Below are positions 1 through 4,960 of a DNA stretch of 15,732 bases, piece by piece (position 1 is the first letter of the stretch; every line of letters starts with the position of its first letter). A model generated the notes under the pieces. The model was not told where the DNA came from and ran no database searches. It saw nothing but the letters and a program-made list of their open reading frames with translations. Origin of the DNA: Acidimicrobiales bacterium (GTDB lineage: Bacteria; Actinomycetota; Acidimicrobiia; Acidimicrobiales; Palsa-688); assembly GCA_030039575.1 (NCBI GenBank), contig JASHVH010000177.1, positions 1 to 15,732 on the forward strand, written 5' to 3'. Made by a program: the position numbers and the translations under genes.

Positions 1-1
1 G

Positions 2-640
2 CACTACGCGGACCTGGACGGCCTGTACGCCGCCATCGGGGAGGGGCACGTCTCCGGCCAAGCCGTAGCTCAACGGCTGGTCCGGGAGCTGAGGGGCGGC
101 GACCAGGACGTCCAGCTTCCCTCGACGGTCCGTCAACCGAGGCGTGCTACCAGCCGCCAGGGGATAGGGCTGCATGTTGAGGGCCTGGACGACGTAATGG
201 TGCGCTTGGCCCGCTGCTGCACCCCGGTACCGGGCGACGAGATAATCGGGTTCGTAACCCGGGGCCGCGGCGTGAGCGTGCACCGTAGCGACTGCGCCAA
301 CGCCGCCGCACTGGCGGCGGGCGAGGTAGGCCGGCTGATCGAGGTGGAGTGGGACCGGGACAAGCCGGGTAGCTTCCTCGCCGCCCTCGAGGTCAAAGCG
401 CTGGACCGGAGCCGCCTGGGAGCGGACGTGTGGAAGGTGCTGTCCGACCATCACCTCAATATCGTCCGCAGTGAAAGCCATTCCGGCGCCGACCGTGTGA
501 GCAAGATGCGTTTCGAGTTCGAGCTGGCCGACCCGGCGCATCTCGAGTCGGTCCTGGCCGCCCTGAAGCGGGTCGACAGCGTCTACGACGCCTACAGAGC
601 CTTGCCGGGTTCCGGCAACACCGGGCGGGGGTTGGCCTGA
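2..640 (+). CDS. rel: RelA/SpoT-family (p)ppGpp synthetase/hydrolase, C-terminal part (5' end outside window)
   Basis: This is the C-terminal regulatory part of a long Rel protein; 212 residues are visible and the synthetase, hydrolase and TGS domains lie upstream of the window. The frame is open from base 2 and ends in TGA at 638-640. Residues 1-65 are the helical stretch after TGS (it begins HYADLDGLYAAIGEG). Residues 66-105 carry the conserved zinc-finger/RIS signature RCCTPVPGDEI with Cys72, Cys73, His94 and Cys98. An ACT domain spans about 121-200. In the family these C-terminal domains bind the ribosome and sense amino-acid starvation, switching between (p)ppGpp synthesis and hydrolysis in the cytoplasm. 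Which activities this copy keeps cannot be seen here. An internal ATG at 197 is not a likely start, because homology runs upstream of it. The tail after the ACT domain is a short Gly-rich stretch. Confidence 0.95.
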   Translation, partial: HYADLDGLYAAIGEGHVSGQAVAQRLVRELRGGDQDVQLPSTVRQPRRATSRQGIGLHVEGLDDVMVRLARCCTPVPGDEIIGFVTRGRGVSVHRSDCANAAALAAGEVGRLIEVEWDRDKPGSFLAALEVKALDRSRLGADVWKVLSDHHLNIVRSESHSGADRVSKMRFEFELADPAHLESVLAALKRVDSVYDAYRALPGSGNTGRGLA

Positions 641-691
641 CCGCCTGGGGCCGAGGGCGCTCCGCGTCCGCGCCTCGTCGCTCTTGGAGCC

Positions 692-2086
692 ATGGCTGAG
701 CAAGTGGACCTTTTCCGGGCCGCGTTAGAACGGCGGTTGGCCGAGCAGGGGCCGCTCGCCGCCCGCATGCGGCCGCGGTCCCTCGACGAAATGGTCGGCC
801 AGCACCGCCTGCTTGGCCCCGGGCGCCCGCTCAGGGCACTGATCGAGGCGGACCGGTTGAGCTCGGCCTTGCTCTGGGGGCCTCCGGGGACGGGGAAAAC
901 CACCCTGGCCCGGCTCATTGCCGGGGCCACCGAGCGAGCCTTCGTCGGCCTTTCGGCGGTTTCGGCCGGGGTGAAGGACGTTCGCGAGACGGCCGAGGAG
1001 GCCCGCCGGCTACTTGGGGAGCAGGGGCGGGGCACCGTTCTTTTCCTTGACGAGGTCCATCGCTTCAACCGGGCTCAGCAGGACGCCCTGCTCCCGTCCG
1101 TGGAGGCGGGCGAGCTAACCCTCATCGGCGCGACGACGGAGAACCCGTTCTTCTCGATCAACGGGCCACTGCTTTCGCGCAGCACCCTCTTCCGTCTCGA
1201 CCCTTTATCGGCCGACGACATCCTCGTCCTGCTGCGCCGTGCCCTCGAACGTGAGAAGGCGGCCGCTGAAGACGACGCCCTTGTCTTCCTGGCCGGCCTG
1301 GTCGACGGCGACGCCAGGGCGGCGCTCAACAGCCTGGAGGTGGCGTTGGCGCTGGCCGAAGCCGCGGGCCACCAGGTCGTGACGGCGGCCGACATCGAGG
1401 CGGCGCGCAGCACGCGGGCACTGCAGTACGGCGACGACGAGCACTACGACGTGATCAGCGCCTTTATCAAGAGCATCCGGGGGTCGGACGCCGATGCCGG
1501 TCTCTACTGGTTGGCACGGATGATCGAGGCGGGGGAGGACGCTCGCTTCATAGCTCGCCGCCTGGTCATATTGGCCAGCGAGGACGTGGGCATGGCGGAC
1601 CCGCAATCCCTGTTGGTGGCCGACGCCGCCGCCCGCGCGGTCGAGTTCGTGGGGCTGCCCGAAGCACAGCTCAACCTGGCCCAGGCCGTGGTCCACCTGG
1701 CCAACGCCCCCAAGTCGAACTCGGTGACAACCGCCCTGGGCCGGGCCAAGGCGGACGTCGAATCGCAGGCGACGGGCACCGTCCCTAAGCACCTGCGCGA
1801 CGCCAGCTACAAGGGCGCCGCCCGGCTCGGGCACGGCAAAGGGTACGTCTACCCTCACAACGAGCCCGGCGGGTGGGTCGAGCAGCAGTACCGCCCGGCG
1901 CACCTCGAAGGGCGGAGCTACTGGGAGCCGACGGGGAGGGGCCAGGACAAACGCCGGCAGGCGGGGCCGGGCGCGGTGCAGAGAGACGCGGGGGAGGACG
2001 CCGCCTCTGCTGGCGAGGTTCAGGGCGAAGACGCCGCTGCTTCTGCCGGAGAGGTGCAGGGCGAAGACGCGGCCAAGCGAGAGTAG
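692..2086 (+). CDS. rarA: Replication-associated recombination protein A (RarA/MgsA), AAA+ ATPase
   Basis: A 464-residue cytoplasmic AAA+ ATPase of the RarA/MgsA/WRNIP1 family, related to clamp-loader subunits and acting at stalled replication forks. Walker A GPPGTGKT is at residues 63-70, Walker B VLFLDE at 116-121 followed by the family-typical VHRFN, sensor 1 GATTENP at about 146-152, and the LLSRS arginine-finger region at about 160-164. The C-terminal half matches the family's tetramerisation region, including AGEDARFIARRLVILASEDVG-type sequence (about 280-300) and the H-L-A-NAPKSNS segment. Residues from about 410 onward are a variable tail with a short repeat, so the protein is slightly longer than usual. 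The ATG at 692 directly precedes the conserved N-terminus; GGAG at 686-689 is only 2 nt away, too close for a good ribosome site. The gene follows rel by 51 bp in the same direction and faces a convergent gene downstream. Confidence 0.95.
   Translation: MAEQVDLFRAALERRLAEQGPLAARMRPRSLDEMVGQHRLLGPGRPLRALIEADRLSSALLWGPPGTGKTTLARLIAGATERAFVGLSAVSAGVKDVRETAEEARRLLGEQGRGTVLFLDEVHRFNRAQQDALLPSVEAGELTLIGATTENPFFSINGPLLSRSTLFRLDPLSADDILVLLRRALEREKAAAEDDALVFLAGLVDGDARAALNSLEVALALAEAAGHQVVTAADIEAARSTRALQYGDDEHYDVISAFIKSIRGSDADAGLYWLARMIEAGEDARFIARRLVILASEDVGMADPQSLLVADAAARAVEFVGLPEAQLNLAQAVVHLANAPKSNSVTTALGRAKADVESQATGTVPKHLRDASYKGAARLGHGKGYVYPHNEPGGWVEQQYRPAHLEGRSYWEPTGRGQDKRRQAGPGAVQRDAGEDAASAGEVQGEDAAASAGEVQGEDAAKRE
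1991..2074 (+). repeat. Short in-frame tandem repeat at the rarA 3' end
   Basis: Two and a half copies of a repeat encode GEDAASAGEVQ (1991-2023), GEDAAASAGEVQ (2024-2059) and GEDAA (2060-2074), about residues 434-461 of RarA. The copies differ at synonymous positions and by one inserted alanine codon, so this is not a very recent duplication. It makes an acidic, probably disordered tail after the conserved RarA core. Confidence 0.9.
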
Positions 2087-2119
2087 GGGAACCTCAGCCG
2101 GCTGACCGGCCGCCCCCGT

Positions 2120-2144
2120 GGCCCTTCATGCCGTAAAGAAGGCC
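2120..2144. terminator. Possible hairpin between convergent genes
   Basis: GGCC-C-TTC (2120-2127) can pair with GAA-GGCC (2138-2144), giving about 7 bp with one bulged C and a 10-nt loop. It lies in the 74-bp gap between the converging rarA and the minus-strand membrane-protein gene, where a bidirectional terminator would be expected. No T-run follows on either strand, so this is only a weak candidate. Confidence 0.25.
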
Positions 2145-2160
2145 GAGCGGCGCCGGCGGC

Positions 2161-2712
2161 TCAGGCTTGTGGAGCCGGGCGAGAGCCCAACGGTGGGCCA
2201 GCGGCCGGCGGCCCGCCCGCTTGGTCAACTCGCCCGGGGGACTGAGCGGCTCCGGACCTCGCAGCGGTGCGCCGCTTGCGCCCGTCCAGCCAGGACTTAC
2301 CCATAAGGGCGGACGCGACAAGCAGCAGTGCCCCGGCCGTGAACTCCACGGCCAGCGCCAGCCCGGCGTAGGGGGCGGCCAGGCTGTCCTGCCAGCCGAA
2401 CAACCCGAAGTTGATCGAAATTATGAGCCCAAAGGCGGTGGAAAAGGCGAAGCCAGTCTCGGCCAAGACCAGGAGCAGCTTGCGGGCGATGATGGTGATC
2501 ACGCCCAGAGCCCACCCCACGATCGCCTGGATCAAAAACAGCGGGCCGATCGTGGGGATGCCCCGGTAACCGAAGCTGTCCCAGAGGTGGAAGTGGATGA
2601 CCGACGAGCCGAGCACGAACACCGACCCGACCCAGATCAGCAGATCGAGGACCAGCTTCGGGACCGGATAGGCCGGTTCCGCCCGGCCCGCAGCTGTAGA
2701 GGAGCTAGGCAC
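2161..2712 (-). CDS. Predicted four-helix integral membrane protein of unknown function
   Basis: A 183-residue membrane protein. Hydrophobic segments are at about 19-40, 55-76, 79-103 and 112-137, followed by a basic KSWLDGRKRR stretch and a Pro/Gly/Ala-rich tail of about 35 residues. Conserved-looking features are the histidines in VIHFHLWDSFGYRGIPTIG (39-56) and the LFGW segment (104-107). From memory this resembles a small actinobacterial membrane family often found near COG4315-type secreted proteins, but I cannot name it securely and assign no function. The GTG start (2710-2712) lies 12 nt after the TGA of the upstream gene on the same strand, so the two are probably one transcript and may act together at the cell surface. 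The ribosome site is weak (AAGG a few bases before the start). The gene is convergent with rarA. Confidence 0.75.
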   Translation of the reverse strand: MPSSSTAAGRAEPAYPVPKLVLDLLIWVGSVFVLGSSVIHFHLWDSFGYRGIPTIGPLFLIQAIVGWALGVITIIARKLLLVLAETGFAFSTAFGLIISINFGLFGWQDSLAAPYAGLALAVEFTAGALLLVASALMGKSWLDGRKRRTAARSGAAQSPGRVDQAGGPPAAGPPLGSRPAPQA

Positions 2713-2724
2713 CTGCCTTGGGGG

Positions 2725-3315
2725 TCAGGCCCAACTGCTGCTGGACGTCGTGCCCGTCGTGTTGCCGGCGGTCGCCGTTGTCTTGGCAGTGGCGGGGACC
2801 GCGGTCAGAGCGGTTTTGGAATTGGCGGCGTACCAAGTGCCCCACTGCTTGATCCCCTGGCCGTGCACCGTCCCCTTGCTGTCGGCCGCGTAGGTGTAGA
2901 GCGGCTTCTGCCTCCATGTCACCTGTATGCCTTCAGGGCCCTTCACTGTCCCTAACCCAGTTACCCCCTTGCCGGCGACCGCGGCGGTCTGGCCTTTCGG
3001 CAAAACCAGGGCCGGCCAGAACGTTAGGCAGGCGCCCGTGCACGCGAAGTGCGGAGGCTTGTCAGACATGTCTATATAGAGCGCCAGGCCCTTCTGGTCA
3101 AAAAGTACGGCGCCGTACTTGTCCGTCTTGATGGTGACGACGACCTTGCTGGTGCTGGTCGTGGTCGCACTGGCGGGCCCGCCAAGGGCTGTCAGCGACA
3201 GCCCGACGCTGGCGGCCCCAGCCATGAGCGCGCACAGTCCGAGGCCGGAACGCCGTCTGCGGCCGGGGGACGATGGGCGTGGCTCGGTGGTGGTCGTCGG
3301 CGTAACATCTGTCAT
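2725..3315 (-). CDS. Secreted protein with COG4315/PF03640-type repeats
   Basis: A 196-residue exported protein of unknown biochemical role. The N-terminus has a polar leader, an arginine cluster (19-22) and a hydrophobic stretch ending GGPASA, which suggests signal-peptidase I cleavage after about residue 50. No convincing lipobox is visible. The mature part holds two copies of the repeat known from COG4315 (conserved Yx(F/W/Y)xxD motif). The second fits exactly (YTYAAD, 140-145), while the first is YIDMSD (80-85) with Asp in place of the aromatic residue. Between them CTGAC (92-96) followed by FWPAL is typical of the family and could form a disulfide. The last 25 residues are Thr/Ser/Ala-rich. 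The ATG at 3313-3315 has a strong Shine-Dalgarno (AAGGAG) 8 nt away. The gene is divergent from the ECF sigma gene and precedes the membrane-protein gene by 12 nt. Confidence 0.85.
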   Translation of the reverse strand: MTDVTPTTTTEPRPSSPGRRRRSGLGLCALMAGAASVGLSLTALGGPASATTTSTSKVVVTIKTDKYGAVLFDQKGLALYIDMSDKPPHFACTGACLTFWPALVLPKGQTAAVAGKGVTGLGTVKGPEGIQVTWRQKPLYTYAADSKGTVHGQGIKQWGTWYAANSKTALTAVPATAKTTATAGNTTGTTSSSSWA

Positions 3316-3322
3316 GTGAATG

Positions 3323-3330
3323 TCTCCTTC
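3323..3330 (-). promoter_or_regulatory. Strong ribosome binding site of the secreted-protein gene
   Basis: On the minus strand GAAGGAGA lies just before the ATG at 3313-3315, with 8 nt between AAGGAG and the start codon. It is the best Shine-Dalgarno in the left half of the window and fixes this start. Confidence 0.8.
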
Positions 3331-3401
3331 GGGGCGCGCTTCTCACGCTACGAGGCGCTCGCGCCCTCAACATAAGACCTACGAAAGACCTCCCCAGTCG
3401 G

Positions 3402-3430
3402 ATTCTAGGTGTCCTCCGCCGGAGGCTTCC
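3402..3430 (-). promoter_or_regulatory. Candidate promoter of the secreted-protein / membrane-protein unit
   Basis: On the minus strand GGAAGC (3430-3425) is separated by 17 bp from TAGAAT (3407-3402). TAGAAT is one base from the TATAAT consensus. The -35 is unlike TTGACA but starts GGAA, as in many ECF-sigma promoters. Transcription would start near 3395, leaving an untranslated leader of about 80 nt. This is pattern matching only and no ECF -10 is evident. Confidence 0.3.
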
Positions 3431-3472
3431 CGTGCTCGAGCAATCCTTTTCGCCGTCGAAGACGTACCTTGT

Positions 3473-3486
3473 ACGTGGGTCCACGT
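3473..3486. promoter_or_regulatory. Palindrome immediately upstream of the sigma-factor start codon
   Basis: ACGTGG-GT-CCACGT is a 6+6 bp inverted repeat ending 3 bp before the ATG at 3490, exactly where a Shine-Dalgarno should be. It could be an operator, or in RNA a small hairpin (5 bp, 4-nt loop) limiting initiation. No known regulator is matched. Confidence 0.4.
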
Positions 3487-3489
3487 GCG

Positions 3490-4071
3490 ATGGCCGACTC
3501 CGGGGTTTCTGATGATGCGCTGCTCGCCGGCATGGCGGTCGGTGACGAGCGGGCGGGAGTGGCTTTCGTGCGGCGGTACCAGAGGCGGGTCTACGGGCTG
3601 GCGGTGAGCATGGTGGGAGATCCGGTGCTCGCCCAGGACATTGCCCAGGAGGCCTTCTTACGGGCTTGGCGCCATGCTCAGGTCTTCGACCGCCGGCGGG
3701 CCTCAGTCGGTACATGGATGCTCACGATCACCCGCAACCTCGCCGTTGACGCCCTCCGCTTGCGCCGTCCCGTGGTGACGGACCCGGCGGACGTCATGTG
3801 GGCCAACTTGGTAAACGGGGGCGCCGCCCCCGAGGAACAGGCCGAGTCGAGGGACGTACGCGTCCGGATGTCCGAAGCGCTGGCGACACTCCCACCCGAG
3901 CAGGGGCGGGCGGTCGTGCTGGCAGCCGTTTACGGCTATACGGCGGCTGAGGTAAGCAAGGCGGAGTCGATCCCGCTCGGGACGGCCAAGACCCGGATCC
4001 GCCGCGGGCTGCTCAAGCTGCGTGCCGTCGCTTCCAGCCACGACTTGGCCGGAGGGGGTGCGTGGGCATGA
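3490..4071 (+). CDS. ECF-family RNA polymerase sigma factor
   Basis: A 193-residue group IV (extracytoplasmic function) sigma factor. Sigma region 2 spans about 25-92 (FVRRYQRRVYGLAVSM, then DIAQEAFLRAW and GTWMLTITRNLAVDALR), followed by a variable linker of about 35 residues. Region 4 spans about 126-178 (LATLPPEQGRAVVLAAVYGY, then the helix-turn-helix PLGTAKTRIRRGLLKLR). It would direct RNA polymerase to a small regulon and be held inactive by the downstream anti-sigma factor. I chose the ATG at 3490 because homology begins there; an upstream in-frame GTG (3409) would add 27 Arg-rich residues that do not look like a sigma factor. The ribosome site before 3490 is poor and is replaced by a palindrome. 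The stop overlaps the next start as ATGA. The exact ECF group is not assigned; SigK-like is possible given the secreted-protein neighbour. Confidence 0.9.
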   Translation: MADSGVSDDALLAGMAVGDERAGVAFVRRYQRRVYGLAVSMVGDPVLAQDIAQEAFLRAWRHAQVFDRRRASVGTWMLTITRNLAVDALRLRRPVVTDPADVMWANLVNGGAAPEEQAESRDVRVRMSEALATLPPEQGRAVVLAAVYGYTAAEVSKAESIPLGTAKTRIRRGLLKLRAVASSHDLAGGGAWA

Positions 4072-4817
4072 GCGGGGGTACGAAAGACGAGATGAGCGCC
4101 GGCATGGACGAAAACCTGCCGCCTGCATGCGCTGCTGTCGGCGATGACCTGGGGGAACTGGCACTCGGCACGCTAACGGGAAGGGAAAGGGTGGCCGCCC
4201 TGGCCCACCTGGAGAGCTGCGCCCGGTGCTCGGCTGAGGTGGAAGAGCTCTCCGCCGCGGCCGACCAGCTGCTCCATCTGGCGCCTTCGGCCGAACCCCC
4301 GGTGGGTTTCGAGGCGGGCGTGTTCGAGCGCCTCGGGTTGCAAGACAAGCCTCGGCGTTGGCGGCCGGCGTTCGGGTGGTCCTCGTTCACGTGGCGGCCC
4401 AAGCTCGCAGTGGCGATCGCGGGCTGCGCGCTCGCCATAGCCTTTGGGCTCGGGGCACTGATCGGGCACGGCAGCGGGGGCGGCCAGAGCAACGGGCGGG
4501 CGGTATCGATAGGAGTGCACGCGCCGGTGTACGAGGCCGCCCTTCGTTCCTCGGACAATCAAGCCGTTGGCCATGTGATGGTGTACGCCGGCAACCCGAC
4601 GTGGCTGTTCATGTTCATGTACGACAGCAAATGGGTCGGGACGCTGCGCTGCCAGGTGGTGATAGACCAGGGGCCCACGGTCACGCTCGGCCGGTTTTGG
4701 TTGTCAGACGGCAAGGGGGCCTGGGCCGCCAGCGTTCCTCAACCGGCCGGGCGTCTCGCCGAGGCGCGGGTCGTGAACGCCAAGGGCCAGGTGCTGGCGG
4801 AGGCCGACCTCAGCTAA
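4068..4817 (+). CDS. Zinc-finger anti-sigma factor, single-pass membrane protein
   Basis: A 249-residue partner of the sigma factor. The cytoplasmic N-terminal domain carries the HxxxCxxC zinc signature HLESCARC (His47, Cys51, Cys54), with an earlier Cys21, as in ZAS-type anti-sigma factors that wrap around sigma in the cytoplasm. One transmembrane helix lies at about 113-134 (KLAVAIAGCALAIAFGLGAL). It is followed by a Gly/Ser linker and an extracytoplasmic domain of about 110 residues, loosely like the RskA C-terminal domain, which would sense the envelope signal. Release is usually by regulated proteolysis or zinc/redox change; neither can be shown here. The ATG at 4068 is preferred over the in-frame GTG at 4062, because GGAGGGGG (4051-4058) sits 9 nt upstream and the ATG overlaps the sigma stop, indicating translational coupling. 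Confidence 0.88.
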   Translation: MSGGTKDEMSAGMDENLPPACAAVGDDLGELALGTLTGRERVAALAHLESCARCSAEVEELSAAADQLLHLAPSAEPPVGFEAGVFERLGLQDKPRRWRPAFGWSSFTWRPKLAVAIAGCALAIAFGLGALIGHGSGGGQSNGRAVSIGVHAPVYEAALRSSDNQAVGHVMVYAGNPTWLFMFMYDSKWVGTLRCQVVIDQGPTVTLGRFWLSDGKGAWAASVPQPAGRLAEARVVNAKGQVLAEADLS

Positions 4818-4840
4818 CGTCGGCCGGACCTAACGCTCGA

Positions 4841-4938
4841 GGGGCCCCCAACCCCGCCCCGGGCCATGCCGTTAGCCCGGCTGGGGCCCCAACCCCAGCC
4901 TCCTCCCGGAGGCGGGGGCCCCAACCCCGCCCCGGGCC
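4841..4938. repeat. GC-rich intergenic repeat, three copies, before alaS
   Basis: The 20-nt string CCCCAACCCCGCCCCGGGCC occurs exactly at 4846-4865 and 4919-4938, 73 bp apart. A shorter third copy of the core GGGGCCCCAACCCC lies at 4883-4896. The repeats fill the 143-bp gap between the anti-sigma gene and alaS and show no coding signature. Confidence 0.85.
4879..4900 (+). terminator. GC-rich hairpin, possible terminator of the sigma/anti-sigma unit
   Basis: GGCTGGGG (4879-4886) and CCCCAGCC (4893-4900) form a perfect 8-bp stem with a 6-nt loop, about 60 bp after the anti-sigma stop. No T-run follows. High-GC actinobacteria often lack such runs, so termination is possible but unproven. Confidence 0.45.
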
Positions 4939-4946
4939 GTCGCGGG

Positions 4947-4952
4947 TAAATT
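4947..4952 (+). promoter_or_regulatory. Possible -10 element of a leaderless alaS promoter
   Basis: TAAATT matches TANNNT and is the only AT-rich hexamer in this GC-rich spacer. It ends 8 bp before the alaS ATG, so a transcript from it would begin at or next to the start codon, as in the leaderless mRNAs common in actinobacteria. There is no clear -35 and no strong Shine-Dalgarno, which fits this reading. Confidence 0.4.
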
Positions 4953-4960
4953 GGGCGGGT

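Larger units (their letters stand above)
3316..3489. promoter_or_regulatory. Divergent control region between the secreted-protein and sigma-factor genes
   Basis: This 174-bp spacer must hold the promoters of both divergent units. It contains a direct repeat AAGACCT at 3374-3380 and 3385-3391 (11-bp period, about one helical turn). It also contains the palindrome CCTCCG-C-CGGAGG at 3413-3425 and the palindrome ACGTGG-GT-CCACGT at 3473-3486, which ends 3 bp before the sigma-gene ATG. Such repeats suit regulator binding, but no known operator was recognised. No further gene is seen here. Confidence 0.5.

Noticed and set aside
197..640. A separate small gene starting at ATG 197
   Set aside because: The same frame is open to the window edge and the upstream residues match the Rel family, so this is the end of a longer gene.
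3409..3489. Upstream GTG start for the sigma factor, adding 27 residues
   Set aside because: The extra residues are Arg-rich and unlike an ECF N-terminus, and the stretch covers the palindromes of the control region.
4841..4938. CRISPR-like array from the three spaced repeats
   Set aside because: There are only three copies, one partial, spacings are unequal, the spacers are similarly GC-rich, and no cas gene is nearby.
4358..4960. In-frame upstream extension of alaS by 201 codons
   Set aside because: It overlaps the anti-sigma gene in a different frame and crosses the repeat spacer. Its sequence is Arg/Gly-rich without homology, and AlaS homology begins exactly at 4961.
4818..4960. T-box or other amino-acid-responsive leader before alaS
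   Set aside because: No T-box sequence, specifier stem or antiterminator is visible, and the likely -10 box lies almost at the start codon.
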